The notes beneath the pieces were generated by a model. That model was not told the DNA's origin. It was given only the letters and a program-made list of their open reading frames with translations, and did not search any database. From NCBI GenBank assembly GCA_009667805.1, contig CM019063.1, positions 349,002,862 to 349,066,861 on the forward strand: DNA of 64,000 nucleotides. The letters are read 5' to 3'. The position numbers and the translations under genes are program-made. Shown in pieces: positions 1 to 11,223 of the stretch (positions within the stretch are counted from its first letter, which is position 1; the number at the start of each line of letters is the position of its first letter). This stretch comes from Leptobrachium leishanense (Eukaryota > Chordata > Amphibia > Anura > Megophryidae).

Positions 1-1480
1 TAGAGTAGACTACCTTCCCATATAATTAATATGTCATCAATATACCTGCGCCAAAGTCTAAGTTTGGATGTAACTCTCTGCCTTATTACAGGACATTTAG
101 CTGGCTTAACGAGGCAGATTTCTCTCACCTGTAGTCCCTTAGTGGCCAGCCATCGAGGGTAAGCTGTCCGGAGCCTGATTTGTCCCACTCCAAACCTCAG
201 GCATATGTTTGCCGGCTGTTTTGTCGTGATAAGGTGCTGCTGGCAGCCATCTTGAGGACTGCCTCCAAGCTGCTGTTGTCTCCTCGCTGTGCTCCTTGGA
301 GAGTCCCGATTCCAAATGGATCCCTCTTCCCTCATCTCTTGTGGTACCTGCTGTCTTCCGGGGGCACCATCCAAGTTTGGACCAGGAACCCTGCTCGTTT
401 CCTGATGGGAGAGTCTCATCTTGGGGCCTTGCTCTGCTCCTCTGCGCACCTGCTAACCCTGATTTCTACCTCTTACATGGATGGAGAGGGCTGAGAAGAC
501 AGAGGGCCCCAGTCTCTCAGCAGTTACGGCTGACCTGATGGAGTGGGGGTGGCTGGAGTGCGCGAGGGGGGGCGGTCATTGCTTCCACCTGTATTCGGCC
601 TGCAGGCTGCACTTTCAGGCCTAGAATACCTGCTGCTGAAGACTGAAGATGGTTGACGTCCGCTGACACTGGGTGATATGCAGAACTTCATGGAGGTTCT
701 ACGGTGCTGGAGGGGAGTGCGAGTCCCTGGCGAAGGTGAACCTGGAAGCTTCCGGCGGAAAGTTGGCGTGCACGGCTGTGTGCCCTTGGCGGAGGTTGCT
801 GATCCACAGAGTAAGAGCGGCGACACGGAGCTTGTGCTGCAGCCTGTTATTTTGCCGGTGGCAATGCTGTCCTCACCATGTGGTCCTGAGGTGCCCGTCG
901 GCTGTGGATCACTGAGCTGAGTTGGCTGGAGTGCTGGGGAGGTCTAGGTTTCCTGGCCTGTGTCTGGAAGTGTAGTGCCCCCTTTATGTTGACCGGGAGA
1001 ACGACGCAGTCTGGGTCTCTCTCCCGTCTCCTTCTCTGCTGCTGCCCCCCACGGCTCAAACCACTGTTTGGCTCGGGATTTCCAGGAGCTGCGGGTCTTG
1101 TTCCTCAATGACGGGCCTACATGGCTTGCGTACTCTGGCCTCCGGTGGTTCCCTGCCTGCTCTACAAGACTTCCCATTCCGGGATGCTGGCTGGTGGGAC
1201 CCCTCTATTTACTTTTTGTCCCTAGTTATACGTCTGGTTTTTTGGGACTTCCCTGATTTCTCTGATAAGTGTTCCCCGGCTGGGGACGTTTTTGCTGCAT
1301 CTTTTTATTATTTTTCTGTGAGCTTTCCCCCCCCTCTTTTAGCGTAAACTTCGTGAGGAGGGTTTTTTTTACCCCCTTATTTTATTTTTTATTTTTCTTT
1401 GAGACATTCTCTGAGGACACTGTTTTCTTTTCTTTTTGATTTCTTCCATGCCAAGATGACTTTTGTTTTTATTTTCCTAA
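1..1480 (+). repeat. GC-rich dispersed repeat, possibly a LINE 5' untranslated region
   Basis: There is no convincing open frame here; the longest is about 100 codons and matches nothing I know. Short blocks around 150-180 (ggccagccatcgagggtaag) and 480-510 (gagaagacagagggccc) resemble blocks near 39655-39690 and 39840-39860, and the general texture also resembles 45590-46500. The T-rich stretch at 1200-1480 is like the end of a LINE 5' untranslated region just before ORF1. That class assignment is inference from texture and weak similarity; the repeat nature is better supported than the family. Confidence 0.35.
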
Positions 1481-1789
1481 GTAGTCTAACAGATGACATG
1501 TTTTGGCCCCGCTTGGTCATTTTCCCTTAAGTTTGTCTTATTTGTCAATGCAAAATTCAAAAATATAGAATTTAAAAAAGGTAGCAGCAAGGTAACATAC
1601 TTGTCACTTATTTGTGTACGTTTGCAATCTTAATATAAGCCAATTAGTTTCTAATATATATATTTTCATAATTCTGTTTTTGGTCTTGTTTGTTTTTTCC
1701 CCAGTTTCCCAGTTCAGCATTACTCTTCTTAATATATCCTAGATGAAATAGGTTTTTTTGGCCTATTGGATATTGCAAATTTTATTTTA
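1481..1789. other. AT-rich spacer, nothing recognised
   Basis: T-rich low-complexity sequence with no open frame or repeat termini that I can identify. Confidence 0.5.
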
Positions 1790-2220
1790 TTTTTATATTC
1801 AAAATGTTTTGTTGGAAAAGAAATCAGCTGAACAACAGATAATAATATAGATAAAGAGGAGGACATCACATAAGAAAGACCTATAAGGGAGGTCAAATAC
1901 CAAATGGCAACAATAGGGCAGTCAGAAAGTCCGGTTGAGGGAATGTCAAAACAGAAGAGAAAAACGGGTGGGCAGGGGAGAGAAAGCGAATGGCCAGGAG
2001 TGTGATGTTCCCGGCTCACTCCTGGGATAAAAAAATCCGTAAGAGGCCGTGGAAGAAAAATGTCACAGGGGCCAGGGTACCTAAGGGCCAGGCATGACAG
2101 GCGGAGCCACGGTGGCTCACCTCAGGACAACCCAAAATCGCTGGGAAGGGAGGAAAGGGGGGGGGAACACACACCTCACCGAACGAAAATGCAGATTGTC
2201 CATCAGACCGTAAAAAGTCC

Positions 2221-3420
2221 TTAAACAGAATGCAGATCTAACAAGTCCTCCAATATGAATATGGGGAGGGCATAAGACCCCTGAGCATCCGTGTGACAAA
2301 TATTAAATCGGGGGGGGGGGTAACTCAACCAGGATCGGTCCCCAGCCACGACACCTGTGAAGACCTGAACCTTTGGGGGTACGGCAGACAAAGTCAGAAG
2401 AGGAAACAGAGTCCAGGCCTCCTCTGGGGTCGCCGCAGTGTGAGGGATATTACCATGAATAATCACCAGAGACCCTGCTACTCCCCAACGATAACGGATC
2501 CCCTCGGACTGCAGTCGAGCCGTCACATCGCGGAACCTGCGCCGGGCCATAAGCGTCAGGAAGGGTAGGTCAGCGAAAAGGGACAAGCGGTTCGATTCAA
2601 AAATAAAAGGAGAGCGAGTCTTGGGTAGAGCCATCAGGCGCAGTTTAGCTGAAAGGTCTATAGCGACCACGATGATGTCCTTTGGTGGTGCCATTGCTGC
2701 TTTACGAATGCGGGCCGAAGTACCAAAAATTCCAGGAGCTTCCGGTGGCAGATGCAAAAAGTGGGGAGCCACTCGGTTAACGAACTCCAAAAGGAAAGCA
2801 GAGGGTGCCGATTCCGGGATCCCCCGAAACCGCACGTTGCGCCGTCTATGCCGGGCATCCATCGATTCCAGGGCTCTGGCGAGACAGTCCACATGGGTCT
2901 GAAGCGAGTCCACACGGTTCGTGAGTTGGGATTGTGATGTTTCTGTCACTTCCACCCTCTGTTGTACTGACTCCACTATAGTCCGTAATTCTGTGACTTC
3001 GCCCATTACCGCCTGAAGATCCGTCTTCCATACAGCCCGCATCTCGTCGAGTATGCATCGAATATCGCCTTTCATAGAGGGCCTTGATTCGTCCGAATCG
3101 GCAACCGGATCTGGCTGCACCTGCGTGCCCCCCCGAAACGGGACCGGCTGCCGAAACTCCCGCCCACTGAAAGGAGCCACGTGGTGCAGACCCCGGCGAC
3201 CACCGGCTCCGCACAGGTATCACCGGTCGGAATCAGGAGCTCCCTCGCCATGGTATCTACCTGGGAGCATGGTAAGGGCTCCAGCTCCCGTAAGGCTGCC
3301 ATCTGCTCTCAAGGCGGAGAAACCATCCTGCTGTCGCCTCAGACTTCCTCCCATCGAGACTCTGTCTCCCTGAAGGGGGCCCTCCGTCTCTGCGGTCTTC
3401 TTACCGCTTTTCTTCCCCAT
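2221..3420 (-). pseudogene. L1-type LINE ORF1 (coiled coil plus RRM-like nucleic-acid binding protein), frameshifted
   Basis: On the minus strand a LINE ORF1-like product starts near 3420 with MGKKSGKKTAETEG, then shifts frame and continues open for 319 codons from 3180 to 2221. The long part has a heptad-rich coiled coil (roughly residues 40-105), then RRRNVRFRGIPES, the start of the RRM-like domain of L1-clade ORF1 proteins, then a C-terminal domain containing the YRWGVAGSLVI segment. In this family the protein trimerises and packages LINE RNA with ORF2 protein. The frameshift in the N-terminal part and the absence of a downstream ORF2 make this a dead fragment. The motif layout supports the L1 or Tx1 clade; I cannot name the family. 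The flanks 1790-2220 and 3421-3470 look like untranslated parts of the same element. Confidence 0.8.
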
Positions 3421-3619
3421 CTTGTCTCGTCTTCCCGATATTGCAAATTTGGTGACCTCTTAGATTAGATAGATCTACCCTTCTCTTTGGACTTTATTAC
3501 CTCGGACCCACGAAGGCTTGCATGTTTGGCTTTTCAATAACGAGATTCTATTTTATATAGGAAAATTTGGGACACCAGCTATGTTGCTCTGTATATTTAC
3601 CATAGTGATACGGTTTTTA

Positions 3620-4239
3620 ATATAGATATTTTTGGTGTAATTTTTTTGTGGCTTACAATTGGCTACAACACCATACTGAGTTTTAGGTTGGTTTTCAATA
3701 ATAAGTTTGTTTTTATGAATTGAGCCCAGTATTCTTGATTCTGAATGAGCTAAATTTCACCATTTTGTTCTCATTGGGATTAAATGCAGTTTGAAGTTTT
3801 ATTATAGGACCCAGATGCATTATATATCCTTTTTTTCAGAGGACTCAGTAGATTCAAAATATATCATTACTATGCTAAGCATAGTAATGATATATTTTGA
3901 ATCTACTGAGTCCTCTGAAAAAAAGAGGCATAGTAATTTTTCAGAGGACTCAGTAGATTCAAAATATATCATTACTATGCTAAGCATAGTAATGATATAT
4001 TTTGAATCTACTGAGTCCTCTGAAAAAAAGGATATATAATGCATCTGGGTCCTATAATAAAACTTCAAACTGCATTTCATCCCGATGAGAACAAAATGGT
4101 GAAATTTAGCTCATTCAGAATCAAGAATACTGGGCTCAATTCATAAAAACAAACTTATTATTGAAAACCAACCTAAAACTCAGTATGGTGTTGTAGCCAA
4201 TTGTAAGCCGCAAAAAAATTACACCAAAAATATCTATAT
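3620..4239. repeat. 620-bp near-perfect palindrome made of two smaller palindromes
   Basis: Sequence 3620-3828 reads as the reverse complement of 4031-4239 with only scattered mismatches; the symmetry axis is 3929.5. Within it are two almost identical inner palindromes, 3829-3925 (centre 3877, core ttactatgct-a-agcatagtaa) and 3941-4023 (centre 3982). Long open frames on both strands here are products of the symmetry, not genes. A half-copy of the same family lies at 62581-62747. It abuts the Tc1-like element that begins at 4243. Confidence 0.9.
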
Positions 4240-4534
4240 GGCCACTGAGTGGCCAGATTATTATGACCACCTGACTTTTTTAGGCAAATTAGCTATAATT
4301 TTGCGCCGAAGTTGCTAGAGGGCCAGACCATTATAAATAGGGTAGCAGGTTGTTTACCACGACAGTAGAAGTGATTTATTTATTTTTTTCTTTCTGAAGA
4401 TATGGGTAAACAATGCAATTTAACAGCCTTTGAACGGTGGATGATCGTTGCCGCTCTGAGCCATGGAGCGAGTATCAGCAAAACCGCAGAATTTGTTAAA
4501 TGTTCAAGAGCAGCTGTGGTTAAAGTGTTTAAAG

Positions 4535-5470
4535 TAGGGATGCACCGATACCACTTTTTTAAGACCGAGTACTGATACTTTTTAAACGTACTCACCGATA
4601 CCGAGTACCGATACTTTTCTTTAATGTCATGTGACGCTTTCCAATAAGAACAGACCATATAAAAATGCCCCCAGCTCACATGTATATCCCCCCCGATATA
4701 TATATATCTACATATATATACACATATTCATTCATACTGCCCCAGCTCATGGATTTGCCCCAGCTCACACATGGGTATTGCCCCCCAGCTCATGGATATG
4801 CCCCACAGCTCACACATGGGTATTGCCCCTGCTCATGGATATTGCCCCCAGCTCATGGATATGCCCCCACAGCTCACACATGGGTATGCCCCCAGCTCAT
4901 GGATCCCCCCGCGACGATTTTTGCCTTCCTGGGTGCCGCCGGGAATGTCTCCGCGTGCGCTCGTTGGAAGGACCCCAGCCGTGACCACGTGGGACCATGT
5001 GGTCGCGGCTGGGGTCCTTCCAACGAGCGCGCGCGGGGAAACTTTCCCGGCGTCGCCCAGGAAGGTAAGTATCATCGCGGAGAGCAGCTGCAGGGCCTGT
5101 CCGAATGCTCTATCTGCATTCGGACAGGCCCTGCAGCTACTCACTGTGTTTATACTTACCTTCCTGAGCGACGCTGGGAAAGTTTCTGCGCGCTCGTTGG
5201 AAGGACCCCAGCCGCGATCACATGGTCCCACGTGGTCGCGGCTGGGGTCCTTCCAACGAGCACACGCGCGGAGACCTTCCCGGCGGCGCCCAGGAAGGTA
5301 AGTATTGCGGTGAGCAGCTCCAGGGGCGGCTGTCCGAATGCCGATAGATGCCGGCTCAATGCCGGCTTCCGGTATCGGGAAAAATATCGGGGGGTACTGC
5401 ACGAGTACCAAGTACTCCTGCAGTACCCAGTATCAGCCCCGATACTAGTATCGGTATCGGTGCAACCCTA
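4535..5470. mobile_element. Non-autonomous hAT element with exact 8-bp target duplication
   Basis: The ends are tagggatgcaccgatacc on the left and the imperfect inverse ggtatcggtgcaaccctaa-like sequence on the right. Both flanks carry gtttaaag (4527-4534 and 5471-5478), the 8-bp duplication typical of hAT transposition. The interior holds a short minisatellite (4740-4905) and long inverted segments (for example 4968-5030 against 5190-5265), but no transposase. It splits the Tc1-like transposase gene and so is younger than that element. Confidence 0.9.
4740..4905 (+). repeat. Minisatellite, unit about 24-28 bp (cagctcacacatgggtattgcccc type)
   Basis: About six imperfect units of cagctca(cacatggg/tggat)attgcccc. 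The same core motif is amplified at 43480-43725 and at 53830-54400. Long open frames through it are periodic artefacts. Confidence 0.85.
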
Positions 5471-5620
5471 GTTTAAAGACTGGACTGTCAGCCGAAAATC
5501 TGGGTCTGAACGTGCGAATTGTGGCCGTCAGTGACTAGTCAATGTGAGGGCAGAACTGAGTGGCAAGACTGGTACAAGACAACAGAAGGGCAACAGTACG
5601 TCAAATTACTGCAGATCTTA

Positions 5621-6048
5621 GGCTGGGGTCAGACCAGCGCATTTTTAACGTGCGTTCTAGCGCACTTAATCACGGCCGCACTAGCAGCAAATGACGGGCA
5701 ATGACGGCCAATATACGAAGTACGGTCGCACGAAAGTCCGGCCGCGCAACGCAAGTGGAAAATGAACGCATTTCTTCGAGAACGCAGAACCTCTAGTACG
5801 GACGTACAGAGTGCGCTGCGCCCGCTAGCGGTGTGTGTGTGTGTGATTTGGAGACGTCAGACCCTGCTCATGTCCGGCCAACATAACGTTCAGACGCAAA
5901 AAGTTTCCTGGTTTGGATTCGTAAAACCTCACGCACGAAACTGCGCATCGTATGACCGTTTTCGCATATTCGTGGAAAAAATACATCAATCCGTTCGGAC
6001 GCACTTTTTTATGTTCGCGTGTAAAAATGCTTTCGTTTGACCCTAGCC
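5621..6048 (-). mobile_element. PIF/Harbinger-like MITE, copy 1 (428 bp), TTA duplication
   Basis: The ends are ggctggggtcagaccagcgc and gctttcgtttgaccctagcc, flanked on both sides by TTA (5618-5620 and 6049-6051). The interior is CpG-rich and non-coding, with cggccgcactagcagcaaatgacg. It runs in the opposite orientation to copies 2 and 3. It lies inside the Tc1-like transposase remnant. Confidence 0.85.
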
Positions 6049-6822
6049 TTAATCGGGGATCCTCTCAAATGATCTCTGAATGCACTGTTTGCCGTACACT
6101 GCATCGTATGGGATATGGAAACCAAAAGCCTGTTCGAACACCTTTGCTGTCTGCAGGTAACAAGATAAAACGTCTCCTATTCGAACAGGAACACAAGGAT
6201 TGAACAGTAGAGCATTGGAAAATGTCATGTGGTCCGATGAATCACATTTCCAGTTGCATCATGCAGATGGCAGAGTGAGAATTTGGCAGAAACGGCATGA
6301 AAGCATGCACCTTACATGCATGAGTACAACCCTTTAAGCTGGTGGGGGCAGTGTTATGGTTTGGGTCCCTTAAATTTGTGTGGGACAACGTCTGAATAGC
6401 GCAACATACCAAAGCATCGTTGCTGATCAAGTTCATCCTATCATGTCGATGGCGTATCTCAATGGAGATGGCTTCTTCCAACAAGACAATGCACCATGCC
6501 ACGGTGCTCGTATTGTGCAGGAGTGGTTTCCTAAACATGAGTGAGAATTTACCTTGCTTAGGTGGCCCCCACAATCACCAGATCTCAATCCAATTGAGCA
6601 TTTGTGGGACAAAGTTGAAAGAGCCATCAGGCAGCTGGTTCCACAACCATCAAATCTCACAGAACTGGACAGTGCTATTCTTCAGGCAGGGTGTCAGATT
6701 CCTCGCATCACCTTTCAACATCTTGTGGAGTCAATGCCAAGAAGAATCGCCGCAGTATTGAAGGCAAAAGGTGGTCGAACAAAGTTCTGATGGGGTGGTC
6801 ATAATAATCTGGCCACTCAGTG

Positions 6823-7869
6823 TATGTCATGTCACTTCAGAATGCTATAGCAAAATGTGGGGGAAAAAAATTGCCATAAGAATCTCCATTGTTTGCAGCA
6901 TGTAATATTGTTTTGTACAGGTTATCATCCAGACCTTTTGTGACTATATAATCTATGGGGTACTAAAGCTCCGTAATGGAGAACCTGTTACTGCATTTTT
7001 ATGAGGAAATTCAAAATTTTCGGAATGAACTAATTTTCTCTTGTATTGTTAGTGCATTGTTTCATATCTAATGTAACGATTTATAAACAACTGAACTTGG
7101 TGTAGGAAAGGAGAAGGTGAGTATTGACAGTGGCATTGTACACTTTATATGTGAAAAGTGGACAGTGCCACAATGGAAATTTTGCTTTTTTTATTTTTAT
7201 GGTTGTTAGGTATCATTGGAAAGGCCAGACTCTGAACCTTCCAATGACCCCTCAATCGACCTTGTGGTATGTATAGAATGGGAATTCATGGGTCCAAAGG
7301 ACCACTACCACTAGATTTTGCTACTGAAATTTGTTGTAAAACCTAGCCAACAAAACAGATTTCAAATTATTTTTCGGGGTTTTGCATTACCACAATACAA
7401 TTTTTTTTTATTTTTATAACAATTTTATCAATAATTGCTCTTGGCGTGTGAAGACCGGTTGGAAAAAAACAAATGCAGTATACGGAGTTATCTGGTCGAG
7501 CCCTCTAGTGTTGCACCTCTGCCCTCTTAGTGACTCCTATGTATCTTATGATATTGTAATGTAGGCTCTGCCCGCAGCCGTGAAGAGAGACTTGCCATAA
7601 GCTTTTGGTAAATGTTGCATTATTGGAAAAATCCACAAAATAGAAGCAGAAGATGAACACTTTATTTTTCTTTTTTATATTCTATTAATTCAAACAAACA
7701 AAAAACAGTAACTATTTTATGTTTTTTATAATGCACACTTAATTTAGTTATAGCTTGTGTTAGTGGTAGTGTTCCTTTTAACTTGTTTGCTTCTGAAACA
7801 TGTAAAACAATCCATTGTTCCTAAAAATCTTAAAATTTTCATGTTTTTTTTTTTTCCATTTCTTTTCAG
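6823..7869. other. PURG upstream flank or 5' intron with repeat remnants
   Basis: No open frame. 7208-7235 (tatcattggaaaggccaga) resembles 42828-42855. 7575-7781 is a diverged copy of the repeat at 21630-21838, ending with a TTAA (7778-7781). A pyrimidine tract at 7846-7867 leads into an acceptor AG at 7868-7869. Confidence 0.55.
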
Positions 7870-7885
7870 GACTGAGAAAGTAAAA

Positions 7886-8860
7886 ATGGAAAGGGGAAGA
7901 GGACAAAGAGAGGGTGCTGGTGTAAACCGGAATATCTACCCACAACAATACAGTTATCAATCATCACAAAGTTTAGAGATACAAGAGCTTGCATCCAAAA
8001 GAGTGGACATTCAAAAGAAGAGGTTTTATCTAGATGTTAAACAGAGTGCCAGAGGTCGGTTCTTGAAGATTGCAGAAGTCTGGATTGGAAGAGGTAGACA
8101 GGATAACATCCGGAAAAGCAAGCTAACATTATCTTTGTCTGTGGCTGCAGAGTTGAAGGACTGTTTAGGTGATTTTATTGAGCACTATGCTCATCTAGGT
8201 CTGAGAAGCAGTCATGGTCAAAGAACAGAACATGGGAGTGAAAAAGAACATGATGCAAGAAGACGACCTCATCCGTCTTCCCCTATGGGATCTGTGGGAT
8301 CAGAAGAACCCACAACTCATAGTGTTCTAAAAACTGAATATATTGAACGAGACAACAGAAAATATTACCTGGACCTTAAAGAGAATCAACGTGGGCGTTT
8401 CTTAAGAATCCGCCAAACTATGACACGTGGGCCTGGAATGATAGGATATTTTGGTCAAAGTCTTGGCCAGGAACAAACAATAGTTCTGCCAGCTCAAGGT
8501 ATGATTGAATTCAGAGATGCCTTGGTTCAACTCATTGAGGATTATGGCGAAGGAGACATTGAAGAACGAAGAGGTGGAGGAGACGAACCACCTGAACTAC
8601 CAGAAGGCACATCTTTCCGTGTGGATAATAAAAGATTTTATTTTGATGTTGGCTCTAATCGATATGGCATATTCTTGAGGGTAAGCGAAGTCAGACCACC
8701 ATACCGTAACACTATTACTGTTCCTTACAAAGTGTGGACGAGGTTTGGAGACAATTTTATCAAGTACGAAGAAGAGATGAGAAAAATTTATAACAGCCAT
8801 AAAGAAAAGAGGATGGATGTTCGTGTGGACAGCAGCGAAGAGCAGGAATGTCCTGAATAG
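7886..8860 (+). CDS. PURG: Pur-gamma, purine-rich element binding protein G (324 aa, isoform A form)
   Basis: Member of the PUR family of sequence-specific single-stranded DNA and RNA binding proteins, which bind GGN-type purine-rich tracts in nucleus and cytoplasm. Three PUR repeats are visible: I about residues 33-107 ([30 protein letters not shown]), II about 146-222 ([19 protein letters not shown]) and III about 240-300 ([25 protein letters not shown]). The N-terminus is Arg/Gly rich and the tail is acidic (SSEEQECPE), as in mammalian PURG. It is about 20 residues shorter than the human form, mainly at the N-terminus. The open frame extends upstream to 7757, but that part lies in intron, so I chose the ATG after the acceptor, which gives the family-like MERGRG start. 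The single coding exon is usual for isoform A. An internal consensus donor (AG/GTAAGC) falls after codon 265. The frame is intact; this is the only host gene I can support here. Confidence 0.95.
   Translation: MERGRGQREGAGVNRNIYPQQYSYQSSQSLEIQELASKRVDIQKKRFYLDVKQSARGRFLKIAEVWIGRGRQDNIRKSKLTLSLSVAAELKDCLGDFIEHYAHLGLRSSHGQRTEHGSEKEHDARRRPHPSSPMGSVGSEEPTTHSVLKTEYIERDNRKYYLDLKENQRGRFLRIRQTMTRGPGMIGYFGQSLGQEQTIVLPAQGMIEFRDALVQLIEDYGEGDIEERRGGGDEPPELPEGTSFRVDNKRFYFDVGSNRYGIFLRVSEVRPPYRNTITVPYKVWTRFGDNFIKYEEEMRKIYNSHKEKRMDVRVDSSEEQECPE
8675..8686 (+). promoter_or_regulatory. Consensus splice donor inside the PURG coding exon
   Basis: ttgagg/gtaagc at 8680/8681 matches the vertebrate donor consensus and falls exactly between codons 265 (Arg) and 266 (Val), phase 0. 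PURG is known to make a second protein with a different C-terminus (isoform B); this donor is the natural point for that splice. Use in this species is inferred. Confidence 0.6.
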
Positions 8861-11223
8861 ACAACTATTATTAGAGAAAAAAGCCTCACAAAATTCAATA
8901 CTTTTAATTTTGAGACAAAATCTGCAGTCTTTAAAGAACGTTTTATTTTTTATTTTGTTTTTATTTTTTTAGCAGAGTAACAATGGAAAAAGATAGACTA
9001 TCTTCAAGAGCCTGGTAATCAACATTTAATCTACAACACAAAATACTGAGTGTACCAGCTTCATTAAGAGCTGCTCCAGTACATCAGAAGACTATAAAAG
9101 TATGTTTTTTGATCAGCACAAAGTTCAACACTTAAATACCTTAGGTAAGGCTTGAATTGCACTATCAAAGCAAATTCAATATATCTATATTTCTACATGT
9201 ATAGATGTATAGATATAAATTCTACTCATAGAAATAGACCTATTATTGAAAGAGATGTTTATCCAATATTAAAAGGAATGGCTCTGCCAAGCTAAAAAAA
9301 AACTATATAGGGCATTTATTACTGTGAATGTAAGGAAATGCATTTACACTTTACAAAACTCTATTGTTAAGTTATCTGTTGGAAATCGTTTCCAACGGTA
9401 AAACAGGTTAATGAAAAGAATCTGACGGTGTGTATTCAAACAGTTTAAAGCCAAGGAATTTATATATTATGAGATTAAATACCATATGTTAATTGGTCAA
9501 CAAAATAGTTGCATCAGAACAAAGGTGTGTTTGTGTGTATACATAAATCTGTATAGATTTGTGTGTGTTTATATCTATACACTAATATACTTGTATGTGT
9601 GTGTATATGTATATACAAAGGGAGTAATAACTGAGAATTTATATTTTGTACTGCAATTATTATAAATACTAGAATATATATATATAATAATTGTAATGAG
9701 AAATGGTAATATGACCACCTTACCCAACTGCCTTTTTGATGACTTTTCTCCCTCCTCCACACCTGTTTTATATAATACACACACACCTACACTGGTGCAA
9801 CTCCACATAGACCACTTTTACTAGGAATAACTGTTTATATTCTCAGAGTATATAAATATATATATATTTTTGTGTCTGTCAAGTAATGAAACTATATTGG
9901 TGAATATTAAGACTGCGTTATTTTAATGTTAGATGTTTGACTGCAGTGTTGCTCAGCATCTCCTAGCAAAAGAATATATGTAAAGAAAACATGGTGTGGC
10001 AAATTGGGGATGAAAAAAGTCTTTGCTCCACACGAGTTGAGATGCAATACCCTTATTCATACCTGAGAATGATAGAACCATACCAAATCTACCCTTTCTC
10101 GTGTATTGTTTTGCACAAGAGTTGCTGACTTTGTACTTCGGGCATAGAAGCACTGAAAAGTTTTATTTTTGTTTAAAAATATACATGTATAGAAATCTAT
10201 ATACACTATTAGTTTCGAAGTCAATGAAATATGTATGTATGTCATAGTTACGCATGTCGAGCATTCCTAAAGTCTTGCTTTTAATAAGGATAAATTGGAT
10301 ATACGGTATGTATCACCAAATGCTGTTGCTGCTAATCACAGTGCCTGTAGTAAAGGAGAACATGTGCACTCAATTAACTGGGTGAATGTAAGAACAATTA
10401 TCGCATGAGCCAGATGTATCTTCCTTCCAGATTTCTGGTCCTGTCTACATCAGTTTTACCAGAATTTTGTCTTTGCATCTGGAATATTGCTATTTGTACT
10501 TTCAATGGATTGGTGAAGTAACACTACTTTGATAATACCCACACGGTCGTTTGAACAAATGCTTGATCATTAATACATATATCACTTATGTTATTACACC
10601 AAAGGAGCATTCCCTGACTGCTTCCCTTATACCATGCAGCATCTTTAAATCCTTTATTTTGAAACCTGTTCAGTTTTTAAATACACTCAAATATATAAGT
10701 TGCCATTTTTTTTTTTTTTTAATGAATATGATCGTTTTATCTAAAACTATTATAGACGTCACAAATACAGAAGAATGATAGGCTGGTTTGATACTCGCTG
10801 CTCCCTCCCAGACTGTACTAGTTGAGACAGCTTTATAGAGGGCATACAATAGTTGAAATACTAACTTCTGGCTCTTCCAAAACCTGCTGCCATCTTCACT
10901 GCCCTTGTCATACAGGCACTTTTAAGATCCTTACCTGTTTAGATCAAATTTTTGGAAACCATTAGAAAACTAGGGCACCAGCTATACATCTTTAGGAGCC
11001 AGGCAAAGCAAAATATGTCTGTGTGTTTGGTTCAGACCATTCAAAATTATTTAGGCGATGGTTCTAGAAGTCAGTGGCGAACTTGCCCCCCTATGTTTTT
11101 CAAGCTTTGGTTTGACACTGAAACACATGTAGATCTTTGGAAAATACTTTAGGTTTGGGAATATTTTACAGTTATCTTTGTACATTTCGGAGAGCTGTTT
11201 TAACATAATTATTTACCCTAGAA
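8861..11223. other. PURG 3' UTR and downstream AT-rich sequence, no other gene
   Basis: Unique-looking AT-rich sequence. The first part must be PURG 3' UTR, but I see no clear AATAAA that fixes its end. 9520-9690 is a TG/TA-rich simple-sequence patch (gtgtgtttgtgtgtatacat). A T13 run lies at 10708-10721. Confidence 0.5.

Larger units (their letters stand above)
4402..6790 (+). pseudogene. Tc1-like transposase remnant (DD34E type), split and frameshifted
   Basis: The N-terminus at 4402 reads MGKQCNLTAFERWMIVAALS and then a helix-turn-helix with KTAEFVKCSRAAVVKVF. It breaks at 4534 where the hAT element sits, resumes at 5479, breaks again at 5620 and resumes at 6052. The catalytic core follows: VMWSDESHFQLH near 6228 (first Asp), FFQQDNAPCHGA near 6475 (second Asp) and PDLNPIEHLWD near 6580 (Glu), ending at the stop at 6788-6790. 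Besides the insertions there are several frameshifts and stops, so the protein cannot be made. In the family this enzyme cuts and pastes at TA sites. Confidence 0.82.
4243..6822 (+). mobile_element. Tc1/mariner-like DNA transposon, disrupted by two later insertions
   Basis: The left end (4243-4275, cactgagtggccagatta, followed by ttatgaccacc) is the inverse of the right end (6790-6822, ending ctggccactcagtg), giving terminal inverted repeats of about 29 bp. Between them lie transposase remnants on the plus strand. The body is interrupted at 4535-5470 by a hAT element and at 5621-6048 by a Harbinger-like MITE. Removing both leaves an element of about 1.2 kb plus ends, a usual Tc1 size. The right flank is TA, as expected for this superfamily; the left flank is altered next to the palindrome. 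Confidence 0.85.
7870..8860 (+). other. PURG: PURG exon: splice acceptor, short 5' UTR tail and whole isoform A coding region
   Basis: A long T-rich tract followed by ttcttttcag gives a strong acceptor at 7869, so the transcript very likely has an upstream non-coding exon. Sixteen bases later the PURG start codon sits in a good context (A at -3, G at +4). The upstream non-coding exon and promoter are not identifiable in this window. Confidence 0.7.

Noticed and set aside
3791..4080. Similar 82-86 codon frames on both strands
   Set aside because: They are mirror images caused by the palindrome.
4631..5471. Open frames up to 268 codons in the 4.5-5.5 kb element
   Set aside because: They cross minisatellite and inverted repeats of a non-autonomous hAT element and occur on both strands.
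1..7750. WRN, the usual divergent neighbour of PURG
   Set aside because: I found no WRN exon on the minus strand; its first exons may lie beyond the left edge or be too short and diverged to recognise here.
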